Shown: piece after piece, positions 8,819-18,300 of the stretch
How positions within the stretch are numbered: the first letter of the stretch is position 1
How the letters are laid out: each line of letters begins with the position of its first letter
Assembly: GCA_016783145.1 (NCBI GenBank)
Contig: JADHXD010000042.1
Location: 1 to 34,124 of the forward strand
DNA: 34,124 bases
Source of the DNA: Anaerolineae bacterium
GTDB lineage: Bacteria > Chloroflexota > Anaerolineae > JAFGEY01
Reading direction: 5' to 3'
Translations under genes and position numbers: made by a program
The notes under the pieces: model-generated
What the model was told of the DNA's origin: nothing
The model's database searches: none
The model's input: only the letters and a program-made list of their open reading frames with translations

Positions 8819-9817
8819 TCACACCGCCTGTGCATGCCGCCGGGCGTTCTCGATGACGATCGCCGCTTGCGTGGCCATCGCTCGCAGCAGGCGCTCATCG
8901 CGGGGAGTAAAAGCCTGCACAGGCGAAGCGGACTCTCTTCCCTTGTTCAGCACCTGCAGGACGCCGACGAGCACGTCAAGGGGAGTGTGCATCGGCACAG
9001 CGAGGATCGTGCGGCATCCAAAGGCCGTCATCTGATCGAACACGCGCATACAGCGCTGATCGTCGGGGTGGTAGTGCAGGTTCAACGCCTCACCTGCGAG
9101 CGCGACCTGACCGGCGATGCCCTCCCCAAGCGCGACGCGGACCTCTCGCCATTCGCCGGTGGTTGCCAGCCACACGCGCGAGACGAGTTCCCCTCGGCCA
9201 TCGTCCATCCAGTACAGCATGGCACGCTCGGCGTCGATCGCGCTCTTCACCTCCCTGAGGATCAACTGCACCAGGTCCTCAGGGTCGGCACTGGGGGCCG
9301 CGATCTGGCTGACAGCCAGCATGGCGCGCAGCTCCTGTAGCGTCGTGGGGGGGCGGGTGTCCGGCATCCCCTCAGCGGGCGATGGGCGCTCGATGTGCTT
9401 GACGAGGGTCAGCGTGTTTGGGCCGCCGGGTGCCGGCGCCGTGCGGCGCACGACGTCATCCATCAGGCTGTGGATGAAATGCAGGCCCATCCCTCCCTGG
9501 ATGCGGGCCTCCACCGAGGCACCGAGGTCAAAGGGCTGCACCGCGTCGGGGTCGAGGGGTGCGCCCCAGTCTGTGAGCGTCAGCCGCAGCGAGTCCTCCA
9601 CCACCTCTGCCCGCAGCAACAATTCGCCCGCCTGCGTGGAGCCGTGCAGGTAGGCATGGTCCACGACGTTGGTCGCGGCCTCCTCGAGGGCGAGATCCAG
9701 ATGAAACAGCGTCCGCTCATCCAGGCTGAGGCGCTGCCCGATGCCGTGAAGAAAGTGAGAAACCGTGCGCAGGTTCTCGAGCGTCGCCTCTACGCGTAGT
9801 TCACCCAGAAAGTCCAT
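8819..9817 (-). CDS. RsbW-like anti-sigma/STAS kinase fused to a GAF domain
   Basis: The protein has 332 residues. The N-terminal half is a GHKL ATPase of the RsbW/SpoIIAB kind: N-box 'EEAATNVVDHAY' with N50, G1 box 'LTDWGAPLDP' with D83, and G2 box 'GGMGLHFIHSLMDDV' at 108-122. About 165-330 is a GAF domain ('GEGIAGQVALAGEALNL', 'ILAVPMHTPLDVLVGVLQVLN'), which usually binds a small ligand such as a cyclic nucleotide or a chromophore. Family knowledge: such kinases phosphorylate STAS proteins and hold a partner until the STAS protein is dephosphorylated by a PP2C phosphatase. The STAS gene is 49 bases upstream and a PP2C gene lies in the same operon. RsbW proteins are normally about 150 residues, so the GAF fusion is a notable extension. 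The partner protein is unknown; no sigma factor is seen. Confidence 0.88.
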   Translation of the reverse strand: MDFLGELRVEATLENLRTVSHFLHGIGQRLSLDERTLFHLDLALEEAATNVVDHAYLHGSTQAGELLLRAEVVEDSLRLTLTDWGAPLDPDAVQPFDLGASVEARIQGGMGLHFIHSLMDDVVRRTAPAPGGPNTLTLVKHIERPSPAEGMPDTRPPTTLQELRAMLAVSQIAAPSADPEDLVQLILREVKSAIDAERAMLYWMDDGRGELVSRVWLATTGEWREVRVALGEGIAGQVALAGEALNLHYHPDDQRCMRVFDQMTAFGCRTILAVPMHTPLDVLVGVLQVLNKGRESASPVQAFTPRDERLLRAMATQAAIVIENARRHAQAV

Positions 9818-9866
9818 GTGCCAACCTCACCAGGGTGTGTACCTGCCGAACGATGGGAAGCGAACC

Positions 9867-10199
9867 TCAAAAGTCGTCGAGGGCCTCCTCGATCCCATCA
9901 TAGATTGAGAAAAAGCGGTCAAAACCAATGATCCGAAAGACGCGCATCACCTTGGGGCTCAGAGCGACGAGCTTGAGGTCACCCCCCCCCGCCCGGCTCT
10001 TGACCACTATGTCAGCCAGCGTGCGCAAGCCGGCGCTGCTGATGTACAGCACCTCGGCCATATCGAGCACGATCTTGTACCGGCCCTCCGACACGGCGGT
10101 CTGCAGGGCTCGGTCCAGTTCAATGGCCCCTTCCGTGTCTACGCGCCCGCTGAGCGCGAACGTGCACATGCCGTGCTCGAACCGCTCGATAATCTCCAT
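9867..10199 (-). CDS. STAS-domain anti-anti-sigma factor (SpoIIAA/RsbV-like)
   Basis: This 110-residue protein is a single STAS domain of standard length. 'YKIVLDMAEVLYISSAGLRTLADIV' (about 41-65) holds the phosphorylation site; S55 lines up with the serine of 'DSTGL' in RsbV. The later 'LVALSPKVMRVFRIIGFDRFFSIYDGIEEAL' is the usual C-terminal half. Unphosphorylated STAS proteins bind the RsbW-like kinase and free its target. The ATG at 10199 has a GGAGG site. The gene sits 39 bases after the ABC ATPase and 49 before the anti-sigma kinase on the same strand, which fits a partner switch with those neighbours. Phosphorylation at S55 is inferred from alignment by eye. Confidence 0.93.
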   Translation of the reverse strand: MEIIERFEHGMCTFALSGRVDTEGAIELDRALQTAVSEGRYKIVLDMAEVLYISSAGLRTLADIVVKSRAGGGDLKLVALSPKVMRVFRIIGFDRFFSIYDGIEEALDDF

Positions 10200-10238
10200 T
10201 GTCCTTGCCTCCTCGTCGCCTCTATCGTGGCCCCTGCA

Positions 10239-10976
<738 letters not shown>

Positions 10977-11010
10977 CGTCCCGCCTCCCCTCTCACCAAC
11001 CTTCCCCCCT

Positions 11011-11099
11011 GTAGCGCATGCGGCTCGCTTGCGCTTCCTCCTTGTAGCGCACGCGGCTCGCTTGCGCTTCCTCCCGTAGCGCATGCGGCTCGCTTGCGC
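11011..11099 (-). repeat. Three direct copies of a 32-33 base repeat in the operon gap
   Basis: Copies begin with GTAGCGCA at 11011, 11044 and 11076 (third copy shorter at its end). The shared core is GTAGCGCATGCGGCTCGCTT followed by GCGCTTCCTCC. AGCGCA and TGCGCT within each copy can pair as a 6-bp stem around 11 bases. They lie in the 166-base space between the synthetase-DAC gene and the LolD-type ATPase, just before the ATPase ribosome site. This is the only large gap inside the (-) operon. Confidence 0.85.
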
Positions 11100-11142
11100 G
11101 CGGCCTACCTGGGCTCGACAGGGAAAGCGCCCACCCAGTGCC

Positions 11143-13980
11143 CTACCAGGACAGCACTTGACGGCCGCAGTCATACACGGTGATCGGGCCATCCTGCGAC
11201 ACGGTGATCGCCAGACACTGTGTCTCGGCACTGATCTTGGCGGCGCTGCTGTGGCGCGCTCCTCTGCCCAGCCCGATCTCGGCCTTGGTGTCTGCGGCCG
11301 GTCGCAGGAGGACCATACACCCTCTAAAGCTGCCGCCGGCATCGATGACCGTCGCTCCATCCTGCTTGGCAAAGTTGATCAGCTCCTCGTCGGACAGGTG
11401 TTCGACATCGGTGCTGATGATCGTGGCAATGGAGTGGAGCTCTGGAGAGTCTGAACGCTCGAGGATGGCGTCCGAGTCTCCGACGATGAAAATGGCCCCC
11501 AGGTTCTGCTCTGACATGCCAAATGCGCAGCGCAGCACCTGCTCCAGCAAAGCACGGTCATAGTCCTTCTGTTCGGCCAGCCGGGTGACGATCTCATCGA
11601 GGTCTGACGTGGCTTCCGCCGCCCATCTCCCGTTGGCGTACCGGCCGACCGGCAGCCCATCCGCAAACACGCGCACCTGTCGCCCTCCAGGGGGCACGAA
11701 AAACACCACCGCATTGCAGTGCTTGGAGATGGCGGCGTGGTGCCGGAACCGGGGGCCAAGCAGCAAGCTGCAAGCCGGCTCCAAGGGCACGTTCAACCGG
11801 TGGATGCCGCGCACATAGCCGTGCTTGTCCACAGCGTAACCCAGCACCAGCCCATCCACCATTTTGGCCAGCGTCACCAGCACGTGGCGCATGCGGCGAA
11901 TGTGATCGTAGCGGCTCAACTGGATCACGCTGTCAGGCAGCACGCGCATCACGCCACTCGGGTCGCCGACGATCAGCACCGTCGATAGGGGTTTCTCCTC
12001 GTGCTGCATCTCGGCGATCGCCACAGCCGTATCGCAGATGGTGACCATCGAGGGGCCGTCGATCTGCTTGGCACGAGCCAGGTCCACCAGGAACCCGATG
12101 CCCGCATCCTGCATCCAGGCATCGAGGATGTCTTGCTTTTCCAGCAACCCGCGCAACTGTTCTGGCTCGATCTGGACGCTGGTCACAGCCTTTTCCGCCA
12201 TTCGCACGCGCGTGGGATTCATGGCTCCGATCTGCTCGGCGTAACGGTCGGCGATGACCTGGCGTTCGTTCTCTGTCATGGTCGCGAGTTCGTCGCTGGC
12301 CTCGATCAGGGGGTGATCGAGGATCGAATAGCCCTTGATCTGTTCCCAGCGAGCCAGCCGCTGGTTGACTTTATCCACAACCTGATCCAGGACCTGTCTG
12401 ACCTCGGTCGAGTCCCCAACCAGCGGCTCACCGGCTAGGAGCCCCTCCTCCTGCAGGTGAGCGGACACCGCCTCCAGGTCGGGCACGATCAGAGCCGACA
12501 CGTAGAGCCGCCCATCGCCAAATACGACCGCTTGATCGACAAAGGGACTGGCGATCAGGGCGTGCTCGATGGTCGTGGGCACCACCTTGCGCCCCGTGGA
12601 GAGCACGATCAACGGCTGTTTTCGCCCAGTCAAGTAGAGGTAGCCGTCGTGATCAAAACGCCCCAGGTCGCCGGTATGCAGCCAGCCATCGTCGTCGATC
12701 ACCTGGCGGGTCTCCTCAGGCCGATGCCAGTACTCGCGCATCACCGTCGCGCCGCGCACCAGCACCTCGCCATCTTCGGCGATGCGGATCTGGAAACCAG
12801 GCTCAACGCGACCACACGAGTTCGCTCGCCGCGCATCTGGATGGCTGACGGTCGGGAATCCACCGGCTTCGGTGATGTTGTAGATGTTGAGCACGACGAG
12901 GCCGATGGCTTCGAGGAATTCCACCAACTCCTGAGACAGGGGAGCGCCGACCGAGTATAGAACGCGCAAGCGCCCTCCCACCCAGCCCCGGATCTGGCTA
13001 AAAAAGGTCATGTCCGCGCGGGCATACTGCTCGCGCAGCTCCTGGGAGGCCGTCACCCCTGCCGCATAGTAGTCTCGGCTCGTGGCCAGCGCCCAGAAAA
13101 AGACATCCCGGCTGGACTCGGGGAGCTGACTGATCTTGTCCATGATCATGTGGTAGAACCGCTCCAGGGCGTACGGAGCCAAGAGGCCCAGCGTGGGACT
13201 CGTCTGCTGCAGGTTTTCGTAGGTAGCCTGGCGGCTCTCGGCGACGATGCTGGTCACACCGGACAGGAAAAAGTGGAGAGTGGCATCCAGGCTGGGCATA
13301 TAGCTCCAGGGTCCAAAGGTGAAGGCCAGGTCATCTTCACCCAGCCTGAACCACTCGGCGATGTTGCGCATCGCTTGCAAGCGCTGGCCGTGGTCAAAGA
13401 CGGCGCCCCTGGGCTTTTCTGTCTTGCCAGCCGTGTAGTAGATAGAGGCCAGTGCCTCGGGAGCGATGCTCACAGCGGAAGCGCGGATGGCCTCCTCATC
13501 CTGGGACGATATCGATCTGGCCAGGATCGAGGACATGGGGAATGCGCCCAGCAGAGATTCCCTGTTCACGGCCAGTACGGTCTCCAGGTCGGGCAGGTCT
13601 CCGACGATGCTTTCGAGGATCTGGCTCTGCCGCTCGTCGTGTACGACCACAATGCGAGCGCCCGAGTCCTGCAAGATCGAGCAGAGCATATCGGAGGTGA
13701 GCGAGGTGGGCAGTGGCACGGCGACACCGCCAGACAGCAGGCAAGCCACATACGCGATCATCCACTCGAGGCAGTTGTCGGCAATGATGGCCATTCGGTC
13801 TCCCTGGGCCATCCCATAGCTGCCCAGGAAGCTGGCCAGGCGCAGCGATCGCGTCTGGAACCGCGCGTACGAGATCCCGTAGAAGCGCCTGCCGCGCTTG
13901 ACCTGGAAACACGCTCGCGTGGCATAGGTCTCCATGGCTGCCAACAGTGCCTGATTCAGGTTCTGGACCGGTTCATTCAT
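11143..13980 (-). CDS. Acyl-CoA-synthetase-like protein fused to two tandem diadenylate-cyclase-like (DisA_N/DAC) modules
   Basis: The protein has 945 residues. Residues 10-590 follow the long-chain AMP-forming synthetase plan: 'YNITEAGG' (367-374), 'HTGDLGRFDHDGYLYLTGR' (T436-G437-D438) and 'STGRKVVPTTIEHAL'. The phosphate loop is altered to TAGKTEKPRG (183-192; usual TSGTTGxPKG). The C-terminal lysine region expected as 'LTPTLKLKRK' reads 'LATMTENERQ' (T569-Q574), so the catalytic lysine appears lost. Residues 660-775 look like a DAC module with DGL (709-711) and RHH (746-748). Residues 800-945 form a second with DGA (874-876) and GARHSSAAKIS (R909, H910). The DGA-to-RH spacing (37 and 35) is close to the ~33 of DisA, and the pieces 'TVLIVGD' and 'AIFIVGD' show the two are repeats. 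Known DAC domains make c-di-AMP at a face-to-face dimer. Whether either module is active is unknown. The ATG at 13980 follows AGAGGCG. Confidence 0.8.
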   Translation of the reverse strand: MNEPVQNLNQALLAAMETYATRACFQVKRGRRFYGISYARFQTRSLRLASFLGSYGMAQGDRMAIIADNCLEWMIAYVACLLSGGVAVPLPTSLTSDMLCSILQDSGARIVVVHDERQSQILESIVGDLPDLETVLAVNRESLLGAFPMSSILARSISSQDEEAIRASAVSIAPEALASIYYTAGKTEKPRGAVFDHGQRLQAMRNIAEWFRLGEDDLAFTFGPWSYMPSLDATLHFFLSGVTSIVAESRQATYENLQQTSPTLGLLAPYALERFYHMIMDKISQLPESSRDVFFWALATSRDYYAAGVTASQELREQYARADMTFFSQIRGWVGGRLRVLYSVGAPLSQELVEFLEAIGLVVLNIYNITEAGGFPTVSHPDARRANSCGRVEPGFQIRIAEDGEVLVRGATVMREYWHRPEETRQVIDDDGWLHTGDLGRFDHDGYLYLTGRKQPLIVLSTGRKVVPTTIEHALIASPFVDQAVVFGDGRLYVSALIVPDLEAVSAHLQEEGLLAGEPLVGDSTEVRQVLDQVVDKVNQRLARWEQIKGYSILDHPLIEASDELATMTENERQVIADRYAEQIGAMNPTRVRMAEKAVTSVQIEPEQLRGLLEKQDILDAWMQDAGIGFLVDLARAKQIDGPSMVTICDTAVAIAEMQHEEKPLSTVLIVGDPSGVMRVLPDSVIQLSRYDHIRRMRHVLVTLAKMVDGLVLGYAVDKHGYVRGIHRLNVPLEPACSLLLGPRFRHHAAISKHCNAVVFFVPPGGRQVRVFADGLPVGRYANGRWAAEATSDLDEIVTRLAEQKDYDRALLEQVLRCAFGMSEQNLGAIFIVGDSDAILERSDSPELHSIATIISTDVEHLSDEELINFAKQDGATVIDAGGSFRGCMVLLRPAADTKAEIGLGRGARHSSAAKISAETQCLAITVSQDGPITVYDCGRQVLSW

Positions 13981-14025
13981 CCTCTATCGCCTCTTGTGAT
14001 AGCTGCCACCAACCGCAGCGAACGC

Positions 14026-15300
14026 TCACCGCTTTCTGATCACCAGCAGAGCCGTGTCGTCAAAGGGTGGGGCAGAGCCAGTGTGATCGTCCACGGCTTG
14101 CTCCAGCGCGGCCACCACCTCGACCGCCGACCCGTGCCTGTGCTCAAGAACGACGCGCTGCACGCGCTCCAACCCAAAGTCGACCTCGTGCGCGTCGAGC
14201 GCGTCCGTCAGGCCATCGGTATACAAGACCAGCAGGTCTCCGGAACATAGCTGGACCGTGCGCTGCTCGAACGATGCCTCTGGGATCACGCCCAGCGCCA
14301 TACCGGTGGGCCAGAGTTCCACCAGCTCCCCGCTTTCAGCGCGACAGAGCAGCGGCGGTTCGTGCCCAGCGCTGACGTAGGTGACCTCACCGGCGGCCGG
14401 GTCAAGCGTGGCGTAGAACAGGGTGACAAACATGCCCCCAGACGCGTCGGCGCAGAGCAAGCGGTTGGCACGCGCGATTCCGTCCGCCGGCATGGACGCA
14501 AGGTCCACACTGGCACGGACAGTGCTGCGCGTCAGGACCATGAACAGGGCAGCCGGCATCCCCTTGCCCGCGACATCGGCGATCACCAGGCCGATCTTTC
14601 CCTCTTTCCCCTCGAGAAAGTCATAGTAGTCGCCCGACACTTCGCGGGCAGGCCGCCAGCGGACCACAAACTCCCAACCGGGGATCTGGGGCGTCTCTTC
14701 CGGCAAGAAGCTGGCCTGCACTTCGCGCGCCATCTGCAGGTCGCGCTCCAGCTTGCCCTTGTCGACCGCAAGCTGGAGCACCTGGGCGGTTCGCTCCTCC
14801 ACTCGCGTTTCCAGCTCATCGTTCGCTCTCTGAAGCTCCGTCCGCAGCCGGCGCAGTGAGAGGTGTGTCTCCACGCGCGCCAGGACCTCTGCGATCTGGA
14901 AGGGTTTCGTCACATAGTCCACCCCGCCCACGGTAAAGGCCCTGACCTTGTCCTCCGTTTCGTCCAGGCCGCTGATAAAGATGATCGGCACGTCGCGCGT
15001 CCGGGCGTCGGCCTTGAGGTGGCGGGAGACCTCATAGCCCGTCATGCCGGGCATGTTGATGTCCAGCAGGATCAGGTCCGGAGGCGCTGCACGTGCGGCC
15101 ATAAGGGCCATATGCCCGTTGATCGCCGAGCGCACCTTGTATCCCTGCTCGGTGAGCACGTTCGACAGGAGACGCTGGTTGGCGGGCACATCATCCACGA
15201 CCAGGATGTCCCCCTTGAGCGCGGCGTGGCCCTCCCTGCCCAGAGCGTCCTCCACTTCACCCACATCCGTTGAGGGTGCGACAGTCTCCCTCGCTTTCAT
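14026..15300 (-). CDS. Response regulator with PP2C/SpoIIE phosphatase output (RsbU/RsbP-like)
   Basis: The protein has 424 residues. A receiver domain (about 31-150) has 'ILVVDDVPANQRLL', phospho-acceptor D80 in 'LILLDINMPG' and a 'YVTKPF' lysine. A coiled stretch (about 150-200, 'LQRANDELETRVEERTAQ') is a signalling helix. A PP2C/SpoIIE domain (205-424) has its metal ligands in place: D224 and D227 in 'GDYYDF', D242 in 'ADVAGKG', D362 in 'YTDGLTDA' and D414/D415 in 'FDDTALLV'. It should therefore dephosphorylate a phospho-STAS protein when the receiver is phosphorylated; the STAS gene in the same operon is the likely substrate. The ATG overlaps the kinase stop by four bases (ATGA), so the two are translationally coupled and form a cognate pair. 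The synthetase-DAC gene starts 45 bases after its stop. Confidence 0.93.
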   Translation of the reverse strand: MKARETVAPSTDVGEVEDALGREGHAALKGDILVVDDVPANQRLLSNVLTEQGYKVRSAINGHMALMAARAAPPDLILLDINMPGMTGYEVSRHLKADARTRDVPIIFISGLDETEDKVRAFTVGGVDYVTKPFQIAEVLARVETHLSLRRLRTELQRANDELETRVEERTAQVLQLAVDKGKLERDLQMAREVQASFLPEETPQIPGWEFVVRWRPAREVSGDYYDFLEGKEGKIGLVIADVAGKGMPAALFMVLTRSTVRASVDLASMPADGIARANRLLCADASGGMFVTLFYATLDPAAGEVTYVSAGHEPPLLCRAESGELVELWPTGMALGVIPEASFEQRTVQLCSGDLLVLYTDGLTDALDAHEVDFGLERVQRVVLEHRHGSAVEVVAALEQAVDDHTGSAPPFDDTALLVIRKR

Positions 15301-18300
15301 ACTCGTTCTCCGATCTCTTCGGTGAGTGCCACAATAACGTCGAAACGGAAACGGTCGACCAATCCCGTCAGCGCGTTGGCGATGGTCGCGTGCTCCTCGC
15401 GGATCTGTTCGACCAGTTCGAGCACGAGGGTGCCATCGGCCTGGGTGGCCGCACGGTGCAGTTCGTCGATCCAGCCGGCGGGCAATCGCGCCAGGACCTG
15501 CCGAGTCAGCGCTTTCTCGAGGGCGGCGACAACCTCCACCGGCTCGATGTCTGGCGGAGCCTGCGACGGCGACGTGTCTTCATAGACATAGCGCACGCCC
15601 AGGTGCTTGGCCAACCGGCCATAGATCTCGCTCTCCCGGAAAGGCTTGCGGACAAAGTCATCGCACCCCTCCGAAAGAGACATCCGGCGGTCCTCCTCAA
15701 AAGCGGTGGCCGTCAGCGCGACGATCACTGTCGCCTGGCCCTTGGTCGTGCCCTTGATCGCCTTGGTAGCCTCGTGGCCGTCCATTACCGGCATGCGCAT
15801 GTCCATCCAGATCAGGTGCGGATCCCACGCTTCCCATATCTCGACCGCTTCTTGCCCGTTGACCGCCTCGCGCACGTCAAACCCCTGCGGCGGCGGCCCC
15901 AGGCTCGACAGCAGCTTGACCAGCAGCTTGCGGTTCGCCTCCCGGTCCTCCACCACCAACAAGCGGTACGTCGGCTGCCCCGGCTCCAGTCCGATCACCC
16001 GCCGTGCGGCCTGTCTCGCCTTTGCCTCAGCGGCCCCCGCCAGCTCGACCCGGGCATCGAACTTGAAGGTGCTTCCCCATCCGGGCACGCTGGTGACGGT
16101 CAGCTCGCCGCCCAGCAAGCGCACGAACTGCCGGCTGATGGGCAGGCCCAGGCCAGTTCCCTCAGGAGATTCGAGCCCGCTCGGGGCCTGCACAAAGGGC
16201 TCAAACACCTTCTCCAGGTCCTCAGGGGCAATGCCGATGCCGGTGTCCTGAACCTCAGAGAAAAGCTTTCCGCTCTCCTCGCCGTACCGCACGCGCAGGG
16301 TCACTGTGCCCTGCTGAGTAAACTTGACGGCGTTGCCCAACAGATTGATCAACACCTGGCGCAGCTTGCTTTCGTCCGTGCGTACGTACTGTGGCACGCC
16401 CGGCGCGCGCTCGCAGACCAGCCTGAGCCCCTTGTCCATCGCCCGCAGGCGGAACATGTCTTCCATGTCGTCAAGCAGGTGATGCAGGTCGAATACCGTC
16501 TCCACCACCGACGTGCGGCCGGCCTCGATCTTGGACATCTCGAGCACGTCGCTGATCAGGGTCAGCAGGTGCTCACCGCTCCGGCCGATGATCTCTAGGT
16601 TTTCCCTCTGCTCAGAGGTGAGACCTGCATCGCGGGTCATCAACTGGCTAAAGCCCAGGATCGCGTTGAGTGGGGTGCGCAGCTCGTGGCTCATGTTGGC
16701 CAGGAAGGTGCTCTTGGCCCGGCTGGCAGCCTCGGCCGCCCGGCGGGCGCTCTCCGCCGCATCCCTGGCTTCACGAAGTGCCTCCTCGGCCCGCATCCGC
16801 TCGGTGACTTCCTCGACCAGGGATGCCAGCCCGATCACGTCGCCGTCTTCGTCTATCAGCGGGGTGTTGTACCACTCGCAGACGATCGTCCGGCCATCCT
16901 TGGTCACGTTCTCGTTGGTGCTGCGCGTCCCGCCCGTCTGGTCGAGGATGCTCTGCCAGACCTGGGTGACGTGCGGCCGCATCTCTGGGGGAACAATGAT
17001 CTCGTACGCGTGGCGAGTGAGCGCCTCGCACTTGTCATAGCCAAAGATCCGCTCCGCTGCCGGGTTCCAGTCCACCACGCGCAGATCGGCATCCCATTCA
17101 ATGTAGGCCAGCGGGGTGTGCATCACGTGCAGCGAGAGTCTCTGCTGTGAGCTCCGCAGCGCCTCTTCCGCCCGCGTTTTGTCCAGGACCTGCGCGGCAG
17201 CGCCGGCTACGTTCATCGCCAGTGAGACCTCGTCTTCTGCAAAGGCGCGCGGCTCGAACGCATCCAGGCCGATCGTACCTACTGCCTGGTCATGCACAAC
17301 CAGGGGCAGGATCAGCATCGAAGCCACGCCCAGCTGGCGCATCAGGTCGTGGACGGGCGCCATGCGAGGGTCGTGTTGTGCGTCGCGCACGACCAACGGT
17401 GCTCTGTTGTCCAGGACGAATTGCGTCGAGGGATTGCCCTCGATGGGGATCACGGCGCCCAGGGCGCTGGAGCGCCCTTCAGCCAAATGTTCGGCCACAA
17501 CCGTGAGCACGCCGCCCGGTTCCGCGGGCGTGTTGTGGTCAAGCAGGGCCACCCCTACCTGAGGGATGTCAAAGGCCAGGGCCAGCTCGTGGCAGACCAT
17601 CCTTAGCATGGCGGTCGAGCCTATGCCCGACGTCGAGGCAGCGATCACACGGTTGAGCAGCCCCAGCTCTTGATTGCGCCGGGCGTGTGCTTGGTTCAGT
17701 TCCAGCAGCTTTTCCTCTGCGCGCACCCGTTCAGCGAGTTCCTGCTGCACTGAGGCATAGAGCAGCGCATGCCCCACACCGGCACCGATCTCCCTGCCAA
17801 TCGCAGCCAGCAGATCCAGTTGCTTTGAGGGATACGCTCGAGCCTGCCTCGTGCCGATGGTCAGGGTACCGAGCACTTGCTGCTTGTAGACGATGGGAAT
17901 GGCCGCCAGCGTCTGCAGGCCCTCTTGCTGCACGGCGGAAGAAAACCGCCGCGCAACCTCGAGCTCGCCATACTCCGGCACGTCCATCACGATCGTGCGC
18001 TCCTGCAGAGCGGCCTGCCCGCTGATCCCCTCCCCCAGCGGGATGTGCCGCACGATCTCGATGAATTCCTCCGACAAGCCGCGGTGCACGCGCACTGCCA
18101 ACACATCTCTGTCGGGCTCTGTGAGGGCGATCATCCCCGCGCTCGCACTCAGCATGTTCAGCGTCTCGTCCAGGGCTGCGCCCAGGATCTCATCTTGGTC
18201 CAGCGAGCGGTTGACCACCGAAGAGACCGTGCTCAGCGTCGCCAGCTCGAGGGTGCGGTCTTTGACCTCCTGCTCCAGGCGCGCATAGGACATCTGCAAC

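Noticed and set aside
10977-11372. N-terminal extension of the LolD-type ATPase to an upstream start
   Set aside because: The extension is translated direct repeat and antisense of the synthetase-DAC gene; GTG 10976 has a ribosome site.
11143-13980. Plain long-chain acyl-CoA ligase annotation
   Set aside because: The last ~300 residues are not part of that family and the key loop and lysine are altered, so the simple label would mislead.
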